A stretch of DNA of 15,374 nt, taken from contig JAJDEK010000453.1 in the NCBI GenBank assembly GCA_029259875.1, forward strand, positions 1-15,374, read 5' to 3'. Under the pieces are notes generated by a model. The model was not told the origin of the DNA. It did not search any database and worked only from the letters and a program-made list of their open reading frames with translations. The translations under genes were made by a program, and so were the position numbers. Origin of the DNA: Planctomycetaceae bacterium. GTDB lineage: Bacteria; Planctomycetota; Planctomycetia; Planctomycetales; Planctomycetaceae. Below, in pieces: positions 8,241-14,208 of this stretch (positions are counted from its first letter, which is position 1; the number at the start of each line of letters is the position of its first letter).

Positions 8241-8478
8241 CAGTTCTCAGTGGTGAGAGGCAGGGAGATTACTTCTGGCTTTCGCTGGATAATGCTGCGA
8301 ATAATTTCGTATTCGTCAAAGCTGGCTGTAATTCCAGGAACACCAGTTCGCTGTCCTATTTCTTTAGAGAGTACGGTGACTTCTACGGGACCATCTGCGT
8401 CCTGAAGGTTGATAAAATAAGCTCACTTTACAACATGGCTTGTGTAGACGTTCAAAGAATCACAACTCTTTTCTAGAG
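8241..8478 (-). pseudogene. Decayed 5' fragment of hisF
   Basis: Read on the minus strand this segment aligns with the first roughly 80 codons of the intact hisF. Conserved pieces in order: VVK, then F-NLQDA, PVEV, KE-G, ITAS and EII. The N-terminal KR is also recognisable. An in-frame TGA (8423-8425) falls directly after VVK, and the residue matching catalytic Asp11 is Asn. There is one 3-base deletion inside and a small deletion near the former start. The similarity is clear from about 8270 to 8478 and fades to the left. It cannot encode a functional cyclase. Orientation and order relative to the downstream DUF1559 promoter match the intact hisF-DUF1559 A arrangement, showing it arrived as part of a larger duplication rather than as an isolated insertion. 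Confidence 0.88.
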
Positions 8479-8485
8479 TTTCAAA
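8463..8485. repeat. Direct repeat, right copy
   Basis: The right-hand copy of the 23-base element described at 8216-8238; the only difference is one C/T change at the eighth base. Confidence 0.8.
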
Positions 8486-8530
8486 TAACGTCTCTGATTT
8501 TCGATATTTTTTGCCATCTCTCATCTAGCT

Positions 8531-8549
8531 CCAACTGCGCTACAGTTGG
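8531..8549. repeat. Hairpin upstream of second DUF1559 promoter
   Basis: CCAACTG (8531-8537), a 5-base loop, and CAGTTGG (8543-8549) form a perfect 7-bp stem. It lies 56 bases before the -35 box. The equivalent site before module A keeps only a weak version. There is no T tract on either side, so it is not a typical terminator; an operator or a leftover is possible. Confidence 0.5.
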
Positions 8550-8605
8550 AAAGAAAGCCCTGTCTCTAAATTCAATAAATGATAAATATTATTTGCTGAA
8601 AAAGA

Positions 8606-8633
8606 TTGACTATCTAGCGTTGTTTCATATACT
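8606..8633 (+). promoter_or_regulatory. Sigma-70-type promoter of second DUF1559 module
   Basis: TTGACT (8606-8611), a 16-base spacer and TATACT (8628-8633). The hexamers and spacing are identical to the promoter at 5799-5826. Confidence 0.7.
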
Positions 8634-9004
8634 AAATTAATACTAATGTATATTAATAATTAAATGTATATTCTAAAATGTAGGTATTGATCACTAGTGT
8701 TGTTGTGTTTTAATGTATGAGGTAAGGTCAATAACTAGGACATCTCAAGACTTTATTCTTATTCAATACATCAGCGATCAGGCATTCGACTGATCATGAT
8801 AAATGTTTTTGTTTACTTCGGACCCCATAATTCCTGGAGGAGGCGATATCAAAGTGAGGCAGTAGTTTCAAATTGATCTCTAAAGCGACTTCAGCCTTAT
8901 GTTTTAAATTTATTTCAATGGCTCAGTATTGATTGTTTGAGCTGGAACGCGAATTCGTACTTATTTAATCTCATTTCTTAGCTAACTTATTCCGGAGGTG
9001 AAAA
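8634..9004 (+). promoter_or_regulatory. Long conserved 5' leader of second DUF1559 gene
   Basis: A leader of about 370 nt, a diverged copy of 5827-6230. Shared blocks: CATTCGACTGATCA inside 8770-8796 (same length as 5975-6001), 8810-8848 with TGTTTACTTCG and TTCCTGGAGGAGGCG, an ATTGATCTCTAAA block near 8873-8885, and TTTGAGCTGGAACGCGAA near 8936-8953. Preservation of patches while the intervening DNA drifts suggests selection on the RNA or DNA, but two copies are too few to prove it. Confidence 0.45.
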
Positions 9005-10063
9005 ATGCAACTGCATGTAAGAAAACGTGGATTCACTTTAATTGAACTACTAGTAGTGATTGCCATCATTGCGATCTTGATTGCTCTCTTATTGCCAGCG
9101 GTACAACAGGCTCGTGAGGCCGCACGCCGAACTGAGTGTAAAAATAACCTAAAACAAATTGGTCTTGCATTACACAATTATCATGAAACCTTCGGTTCTT
9201 TTCCGCCTGCACAAATTCGTGGTCGTAATAGTGGTGTTGAAAGGGGGAATGCTGCAAGTTGGGGGGCTATGATTCTTCCTTATATGGATCAAGCTCCGCT
9301 ATATAATCAGCTCAATTTTAACATCGGAATTTTTGAGGGAACCAACAAAACTGTGATAACTGGCTTGAGTGGTATTGATGCCGTTTTATGTCCCAGTGAT
9401 TCCGATCGAAATCCAACACGAAGCGTTCATAGTTCAACTACTGCGAATTACATGAGTTCAATGCCCAGTACTAGTTACGCCGGTAGTATAGGAGGATTCC
9501 AGAACGTTGATAGTACGTTCGCAGGATTGTCTGGAGGGTTTTTCACTTCTGATCCCGCACGACCCACCAAAATGTCAGGGTTTAAAGATGGAACTTCAAA
9601 CACAATTGCGGTAGGAGAAAGGTCATATCAGGTATGGACCGGTGGTTCATGGCTGGGAGTTCAGCATCATACATTTACGACAGCCAGTCCTGGAAATGAT
9701 ACTGCCTGCTGTTGGGATTGGTTCATGGCCGCTGGTTTATATCCAATCACCAACGAACTCAAGCCGGGAATGTCATCTCCGGCTTGGCGATTCGGGAGTC
9801 CTCATACGGGAGGAGCACAATTTCTAATGGCAGATGGTGCTGTCCGGTTCCTCTCGGAAAACATTGATCATATTGTTTCGCAAAGAAGCGCTTCGACTTG
9901 TGCCGCCCACGGCTGTGGCTGCGAGTGGAGTAATGATCCCGGTGCCTGTGCTACTGGAGTATCCGGCGGTGGCTGGAACGATAAAGCTTATTTGGCAAAT
10001 CATTGGGGAATTTATCAGCGATTACATCACCGAAACGATGGGTTGTCAGTTGGTGAATTTTAA
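9005..10063 (+). CDS. DUF1559 prepilin-like protein, module B, with Cys-rich C-terminal extension
   Basis: A 352-residue protein. GGAGGTG 4 nt before the ATG sets the start. The N-terminus MQLHVRKRG is followed by FTLIEL (cleavage after Gly9, Glu14), a hydrophobic helix and [16 protein letters not shown], as in module A. The H-X9-DG signature is His267 with Asp277-Gly278. Instead of the short tail seen in the other three copies (29 residues after DG), this protein carries 74 residues. The extra part includes [10 protein letters not shown] and GAC (Cys299, 304, 306, 315) plus a His/Trp-rich segment, then the usual GEF end. The extension could form disulfides or bind metal outside the cytoplasm. 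The middle of the protein differs strongly from module A, while the N-terminal DNA and the leader are similar. Function is unknown; it probably assembles or anchors through the pseudopilin helix. Confidence 0.92.
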   Translation: MQLHVRKRGFTLIELLVVIAIIAILIALLLPAVQQAREAARRTECKNNLKQIGLALHNYHETFGSFPPAQIRGRNSGVERGNAASWGAMILPYMDQAPLYNQLNFNIGIFEGTNKTVITGLSGIDAVLCPSDSDRNPTRSVHSSTTANYMSSMPSTSYAGSIGGFQNVDSTFAGLSGGFFTSDPARPTKMSGFKDGTSNTIAVGERSYQVWTGGSWLGVQHHTFTTASPGNDTACCWDWFMAAGLYPITNELKPGMSSPAWRFGSPHTGGAQFLMADGAVRFLSENIDHIVSQRSASTCAAHGCGCEWSNDPGACATGVSGGGWNDKAYLANHWGIYQRLHHRNDGLSVGEF

Positions 10064-10121
10064 ACATCTATTCCAACTCTATATTCTTTAAAAACAAAGT
10101 AATCTGTGTGCCTGTTTTTGG

Positions 10122-10159
10122 CCTGCATTTCTTTTCCTAAGGTGTGCAGGTTTTATTTT
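10122..10159 (+). terminator. Terminator after DUF1559 B
   Basis: CCTGCA (10122-10127) and TGCAGG (10145-10150) enclose a 17-base loop, extendable by two G-T pairs, and are followed by TTTTATTTT (10151-10159). The loop length equals that of the hairpin after DUF1559 A. It separates the DUF1559 gene from the lipoprotein gene at 10306. Confidence 0.6.
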
Positions 10160-10305
10160 AAGACATTCGGTACGGAATTTAGACTCTCATTGTAAATGAT
10201 GCTGAGGGACAGTCATCGATATATGTACTCGGAACGTCGAAAATTATCTGCCAGAGAATCCGGTTATTAAATCAGAGCATGCGATTACATTGGAAGGAAG
10301 AACTA

Positions 10306-10464
10306 ATGCTTAAAGAAATTCGAAAATTAGCGTGTGTGGCTTTGTTCTTTCCGTGCGTATTATCTGTCGCCTGCGGCAGTAGCAATAATGCGGAATCAAC
10401 TCAACCTGATCCGGGATTGAAAGCAGATGAATCTACTACGGAACTGGAGAAAACAGCAAAATGA
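10306..10464 (+). CDS. Small lipoprotein (52 residues), module B
   Basis: I chose the ATG at 10306 over the upstream in-frame ATG at 10279 because GGAAGGAAG precedes it at normal distance and it yields a compact lipoprotein signal. That signal is MLKEIRK, a hydrophobic core to residue 22 and SVAC with Cys23. The lipobox is slightly atypical (Ser at -3). The mature peptide is only about 30 residues, begins CGSSNNAES and is polar and acidic with no fold evident. It sits where modules A, C and D carry their lipoprotein genes, which supports it being real. A larger lipoprotein reduced by decay is the alternative. Convergent terminators follow at 10585-10617. Confidence 0.7.
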   Translation: MLKEIRKLACVALFFPCVLSVACGSSNNAESTQPDPGLKADESTTELEKTAK

Positions 10465-10584
10465 TGCCATCGGATTTCGAATGAAGTTTTGATCTTCTTT
10501 TATTTTGTATGTGGCGTTAGTGCGTGCACAAAATTGTTTTGTATTGCAGCGCAATTCACTTTATCGTCCTCTGACAAAATTCAA

Positions 10585-10617
10585 AAACCGGCTGCCCCAG
10601 ATTAGGGCAGTCGGTTT
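10585..10617. terminator. Bidirectional terminator between convergent modules
   Basis: AAACCGGCTGCCC (10585-10597) pairs with GGGCAGTCGGTTT (10605-10617) with one mismatch. On the plus strand it is followed by a broken T run; on the minus strand the A-rich left flank gives TTTTTG. It can serve both the plus-strand module B and the minus-strand module C. Confidence 0.8.
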
Positions 10618-10644
10618 AGTTTAAGATTCTAAAACAGTTAGAAA

Positions 10645-10671
10645 ATGAGAGCCAACTCATTAGCAGAATGA
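10645..10671 (-). terminator. Hairpin after mini-lipoprotein C
   Basis: In minus-strand reading, GCCAGCTCATT and AATGAGTTGGC form an 11-bp stem with one G-T pair and a 5-base loop, 12 bases after the stop. A homologous hairpin at about 12080-12109 follows mini-lipoprotein D. Confidence 0.65.
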
Positions 10672-10683
10672 GCTGGCTTATCA

Positions 10684-10836
10684 CTATTCTGGTGGAAGAG
10701 TGAGGGAAGCCTCATCTCCCACTTGGACAGGGGTTTCTTTATCCTCAGAAGGTTCTTTCGAGCTTCCACACCCCAAAATTGGTAACAGGAGGGCCATGCT
10801 TAAAAACAACAACCACACCTTGTGAAACTTTTTCAC
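10684..10836 (-). CDS. GTG-start mini-lipoprotein (50 residues), module C
   Basis: Too short for routine gene calling. AAGGAG lies 6 nt before the GTG at 10836; an in-frame ATG two codons upstream directly abuts AAGGAG, too close for normal initiation, so GTG is preferred. The peptide has basic residues (KKFHK), a hydrophobic core and lipobox ILGC with Cys23, giving a mature lipoprotein of 28 residues. The tail KETPVQVGDEASLTLPPE is nearly the same as that of the copy at 12116-12271, and the ribosome-site arrangement is identical in both. Conservation of frame, lipobox and tail between the copies argues strongly for translation. It follows the DUF1559 gene at 10932 after a hairpin and is probably its membrane-anchored partner. 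No known family was recognised. Confidence 0.8.
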   Translation of the reverse strand: MKKFHKVWLLFLSMALLLPILGCGSSKEPSEDKETPVQVGDEASLTLPPE

Positions 10837-10858
10837 AATCATCTCCTTAACATTTCAA

Positions 10859-10879
10859 CCAGATAAAAGATATATCTGG
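10859..10879 (-). terminator. Stem-loop between DUF1559 C and its mini-lipoprotein gene
   Basis: CCAGATA and TATCTGG form a perfect 7-bp stem with a 7-base loop, 22 bases before the mini-lipoprotein start. With no T tract it may reduce rather than end transcription, or protect the upstream mRNA. Confidence 0.5.
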
Positions 10880-10931
10880 AAACCAAACTAAATTTCAGAA
10901 GTATCTCCTCTAATCATAGAGAGAAAACGAT

Positions 10932-11987
10932 TTAGAACTCGCCCAATACCTGACTATCATTGATGCGCGTCAGTAAGGCGTAATTATCCTTGTCCATATT
11001 TTCACTCAGAAAACGAACAGATCCGTCTCCCAGTAAAACATGAATGCCTCCTTCATGGACGCTCGAAGCGACGTTTACATGATGCCTGTTGTCTGCGGTT
11101 GCACTAGAACCTGTCATACCCGGTACATGCACGGGGCCATTGATGTGGTAGCGTGCATTATTGATGTGGTTAGCATCAATATTGGGGTGATTCACAGCGA
11201 ATGTCCCATGGCGCCGATGTCCAGCCCAGATAGGAGTATAAGCATCATTGGTACGACCATTGATTGCACCTTCGCAAACGGCGATTGTATTACTAAGTCC
11301 ATCTTTGACATCTTTGATTTTGGAAGCGCCGTTAAAACCAAACATGCCTCGATATCGAATTCCGGTTTTTCCACTAGCCAAATTACTTGCACTCGTTTGA
11401 TAGATTGACCAGATTTGTCCCGTAGGCCATCCATTGCCATGTCCACCAGCACAGAACAGATAATTGGTTCTGGCATGATTAGCCATGTAGTTTGTTACAT
11501 CACTTCTAACTTCAATCGTCTCACCATCATCGGAAGGGCAGAGTAGAACGGGAAGTATTGTCTGGACTAGAGTGCTATTCGCATTGGGCCATCCACCCAC
11601 GACTCCAGTCCAACCACCAAGCGTATCCCACTGACCATTGGTGGCGATGTTGAGATTAAACTGATTGTAGAGTGGTGCCTGATCCATATAAGGTAGCAAC
11701 ATCAACCAGCCCGTGTGGTTTAATGCGAGCGTCGCACTCGAAATGGCGGTCATATTTGCGCTTCCCGCATTATTAGCGCCGAGAGGAAAGACGCGGTGAG
11801 TTTCATGATAATTATGAAGCGCCAGACCAATTTGTTTCAGGTTGTTTTTGCACGTACTGCGACGGGCGGCTTCACGTGCTTGTTGCACTGCCGGTAACAG
11901 GAGTGCGATGAGAATTGCAATAATGGCGATGACCACTAGCAATTCAATCAAAGTAAAACCATGCTTCTGCGAACGTCTCAGGTTCAT
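10932..11987 (-). CDS. DUF1559 prepilin-like protein, module C
   Basis: A 351-residue protein. The frame is open to 12065, but the ATG at 11987 has GAGGTG 6 nt upstream and places the prepilin leader correctly: MNLRRSQKHG, cleavage after Gly10, FTLIEL with Glu15. The hydrophobic helix and [19 protein letters not shown] follow. The C-terminal H-X9-DG is His311 with Asp321-Gly322, and the end is QVLGEF. It is a close paralogue of the gene at 12363-13436: from the NHARTNYLFCAGGHGNGW segment to the end the two are almost the same, while residues about 70-85 and 117-130 differ in sequence and length. It probably has its own promoter (12031-12059). It may be exported and displayed through the prepilin peptidase route; function is unknown. 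Confidence 0.92.
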   Translation of the reverse strand: MNLRRSQKHGFTLIELLVVIAIIAILIALLLPAVQQAREAARRSTCKNNLKQIGLALHNYHETHRVFPLGANNAGSANMTAISSATLALNHTGWLMLLPYMDQAPLYNQFNLNIATNGQWDTLGGWTGVVGGWPNANSTLVQTILPVLLCPSDDGETIEVRSDVTNYMANHARTNYLFCAGGHGNGWPTGQIWSIYQTSASNLASGKTGIRYRGMFGFNGASKIKDVKDGLSNTIAVCEGAINGRTNDAYTPIWAGHRRHGTFAVNHPNIDANHINNARYHINGPVHVPGMTGSSATADNRHHVNVASSVHEGGIHVLLGDGSVRFLSENMDKDNYALLTRINDSQVLGEF

Positions 11988-12030
11988 GATACACCTCTTT
12001 CGTAAAAAAATGAAAAAAATAAAAAAGTGA

Positions 12031-12059
12031 ATAGGAATCGGTAAAAGTATGTCTGTCAA
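12031..12059 (-). promoter_or_regulatory. Promoter of DUF1559 C
   Basis: In minus-strand reading, TTGACA (12059-12054), a 17-base spacer and TCCTAT (12036-12031). The -35 box is perfect and the -10 box is weak. The start of transcription would be near 12024, with a leader of about 37 nt. The matching place before DUF1559 D shows TTGAGT and TGTTAT at 18 bases. Confidence 0.5.
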
Positions 12060-12079
12060 AAACAAACATAAGGTTAAGA

Positions 12080-12109
12080 GCTAGCTCGTTACTGTAAAAT
12101 GAGCTGGCT
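12080..12109 (-). terminator. Hairpin after mini-lipoprotein D
   Basis: In minus-strand reading, AGCCAGCTCATT pairs with AACGAGCTAGCT with two mismatches. It is a decayed relative of the hairpin at 10645-10671 and lies at the same distance from the lipoprotein stop. Confidence 0.5.
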
Positions 12110-12115
12110 TGCTAC

Positions 12116-12271
12116 TTATTCTGGTGGAAGAGCAAGGGAATCTTCATTTCCCACTTGCACCGGAGTTTCATTATTTTCAGAAGGTCCTTTCGCGCCTCCA
12201 AAACACCCCGAAATTGGTAACAGCAGAGCTATGGCTATGGGCAACAACCATAGCTTTTGCGACTTTTCCAC
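12116..12271 (-). CDS. GTG-start mini-lipoprotein (51 residues), module D
   Basis: This is the paralogue of the gene at 10684-10836. The same AAGGAG with 6-base spacing precedes GTG at 12271; an in-frame ATG at 12277 is the alternative start. The signal contains KLWLLPIAIALLLP and lipobox ISGC with Cys23. The mature part is 29 residues and ends NETPVQVGNEDSLALPPE. Compared with the module C copy, the C-terminal 18 residues keep 14 identities, including ETPVQVG and LPPE, whereas the region just after the cysteine drifts. This suggests that the tail, not the linker, is the functional part. A strong 14-bp hairpin separates it from the DUF1559 gene upstream. Confidence 0.8.
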   Translation of the reverse strand: MEKSQKLWLLPIAIALLLPISGCFGGAKGPSENNETPVQVGNEDSLALPPE

Positions 12272-12302
12272 AATCATCTCCTTAATACTTGAACCAAGTA
12301 AA

Positions 12303-12340
12303 AGGCATATCTGAATTCAAAACGATATTCAGATATGCCT
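12303..12340 (-). terminator. Strong stem-loop between DUF1559 D and its mini-lipoprotein gene
   Basis: Perfect 14-bp arms (12303-12316 and 12327-12340) enclose a 10-base loop, 22 bases after the DUF1559 stop. In the minus direction the stem is followed by TTTTA. It is the strongest of the four intercistronic hairpins and should stop or thin out transcription before the mini-lipoprotein gene. Confidence 0.75.
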
Positions 12341-12362
12341 CGATAGTGGGCATCAACACAAA

Positions 12363-13436
12363 TTAGTATTCGCCTAATACTTGACTGTCATTGATTCGTG
12401 TCAGTAAGGCATAGGTATTTTTGTCCATGTTTTCTGTCAAGAAACGAACAGAACCGTCTCCTAATAAAACATGGATGCCTCCTTCATGGACGCTGGATGC
12501 AACTCCCACATGGTGCAACCTGTTAGCTGTTGCACTAGAACCGGTCATCCCCGGCACATGCACGGGGCCATTGATGTGGTAGCGGGCATTATTGATGTGG
12601 TTGGCGTCAATATTGGGGTGGTTCACAGCGAATGTTCCATAGCGACGATAACCTCCCCAGATAGGAGTGTAAGCATCATTGGTGCGACCATTGATGGCTC
12701 CTTCGCAGACGGCAATAGTATTGCTCATTCCATCTTTGACATCTTTGATCTTGGCAGCCCCATTGAAACCAAACATGCCTCGGTATCGAATTCCGGTACG
12801 ACCGTCTGCTAGATTGCTGGCACTTGTTTGATAGATGGACCAGATTCTTCCTCCAGACCATCCGTTCCCATGTCCGCCAGCACAGAACAAGTAATTCGTT
12901 CTGGCATGGTTGGCAATATAATTTGCAGCATCAGTTCTGACTTCAATCGTCTCGCCATCATCGGAAGGGCAGATCAGAACCGGCAGAATCGTTTGCACCA
13001 GAAGGCTATTGGCATTAGGCCATCCGCCTACGACCCCGGTAATCGAATTGGAAACCGTGCCAGAAGGGGGACCGAAGTGGCCATTGGTTGCAATGTTCAA
13101 ATTAAGCTGATTGTAAAGTGGTGCCTGATCCATGAAAGGTAATAGCATCAACCAAGCGGTGTGGTTTAATCCAAGAGTCGGTTCGACAGAGACGTCTTGG
13201 AAGTTCCCGCTGCCAATATTATTGGCGCCGATGGGAAAGACGCGGTGAGTTTCATGATAATTGTGTAGCGCCAGCCCAATCTGTTTCAGGTTGTTTTTGC
13301 AAGTACTACGACGGGCAGCTTCTCGTGCTTGTTGTACAGCGGGTAATAGCAATGCAATGAGAATCGCGATGATGGCAATCACCACCAGTAATTCAATCAA
13401 AGTAAAGCCATGTCTCTGTGAACGTTTCGGATTCAT
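12363..13436 (-). CDS. DUF1559 prepilin-like protein, module D
   Basis: A 357-residue protein. The frame is open to 13544, but AAAGGAG 7 nt before the ATG at 13436 and the position of the prepilin leader (MNPKRSQRHG, then FTLIEL, Glu15) select this start. It has the same architecture as module C: hydrophobic helix, [19 protein letters not shown], a central NYLFCAGGHGNGW segment, [18 protein letters not shown], and H-X9-DG with His317 and Asp327-Gly328. It ends in QVLGEY rather than the usual EF. It is a few residues longer than module C, mainly in the variable stretch after NIATNGH (GPPSGTVSNS). It is the first gene of the minus-strand pair of modules. Confidence 0.92.
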   Translation of the reverse strand: MNPKRSQRHGFTLIELLVVIAIIAILIALLLPAVQQAREAARRSTCKNNLKQIGLALHNYHETHRVFPIGANNIGSGNFQDVSVEPTLGLNHTAWLMLLPFMDQAPLYNQLNLNIATNGHFGPPSGTVSNSITGVVGGWPNANSLLVQTILPVLICPSDDGETIEVRTDAANYIANHARTNYLFCAGGHGNGWSGGRIWSIYQTSASNLADGRTGIRYRGMFGFNGAAKIKDVKDGMSNTIAVCEGAINGRTNDAYTPIWGGYRRYGTFAVNHPNIDANHINNARYHINGPVHVPGMTGSSATANRLHHVGVASSVHEGGIHVLLGDGSVRFLTENMDKNTYALLTRINDSQVLGEY

Positions 13437-14208
13437 GTTACATCTCCTTTGTAAAAAACAAAATAATGAGTATGAAAAAAAAAATTCTGTTGATAACAGC
13501 AGGAAAATATTCTGAAACTCAAAGGAGTTGTTTGTTAAAACCAATATTGCAGCAGAATCTAGAGAAGTAAGATTCGTACAAAAACAGCATAGATTTCAGC
13601 TAGAAAAATTGAATTGTTGTCATTAATGCTAAATGAATAGGTAGATTTACCCATTTTTTGAGTAAGCATATTAATGCGTTTGAGTTCATTAATGCACTAA
13701 TGATTAATTGAGTTTATAAGGAAAAATGTCAAAATGTCAAACAAATTCAATGGAAATTAAAAATAATCCTAAATTAGGATTGTTGCTTTAGTGAGGGGAC
13801 AAATCTTTCAGTAACTTAAAGCAAGTAAGTTTTTGGATGGCGTTCAAAACTCTTAACTTGCTTCTATGAAATGGATTCTGACCGAATCTAGGTATAGTTG
13901 AGACCAGTATCACGACACGATTTTCAGCGAATACTGCCGTTCATTTTGTTTCAAGAATATTGGTGCGATTGGGATTCTTGATGTCATTGGACTGTCATAG
14001 AACGTTTCCAAAAGACTTCAGTTTGGGTTAGGGCTGGCTTAGATCGAACAAAACTAGGGAACACGTACCAGCCAGCTTGTGGAAAGAACGGTGTTTGAGT
14101 CCAATAGAATTGACCTGCCGATGTTTGTGGGTCTTCAGAATACCAGCGAAATTGAAATCGGATTACAGTCTGTAATCGAGCCCTCTCATTAAACCGGAGA
14201 TTGAATAA
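13437..14208. other. Gene-poor divergent spacer with small repeats
   Basis: These 770 bases contain no convincing gene. A weak promoter for module D (minus strand) is TTGAGT at 13522-13517 and TGTTAT at 13498-13493, 18 bases apart. ATTAATGC occurs three times (13622-13629, 13670-13677, 13688-13695). ATGTCAAA is repeated in tandem near 13725-13740. Two palindromes are present: AATCCTAA-A-TTAGGATT (13765-13781) and GATTACA-GTC-TGTAATC (14161-14177). The latter lies 31 bases before the next gene's start. These could be operators; none matches a regulator site I can name. Confidence 0.5.
14161..14177 (+). promoter_or_regulatory. Palindrome ahead of the sialidase-like gene
   Basis: Arms GATTACA and TGTAATC are perfect, with a GTC centre, 31 bases before the ATG. 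The size and position suit a repressor operator or a small 5' hairpin in the message. Confidence 0.4.

Noticed and set aside
8198..8476. Plus-strand open frame of 92 codons
   Set aside because: It lies antisense to the hisF remnant. The open frame is a by-product of hisF codon structure and it has no ribosome site or recognisable protein features.
11988..12065. Longer N-terminus for DUF1559 C
   Set aside because: It would bury the prepilin leader behind a hydrophobic low-complexity stretch. The ATG at 11987 has a good ribosome site, and the extra stretch contains the predicted promoter and leader. The same applies to 13437-13544 for module D.
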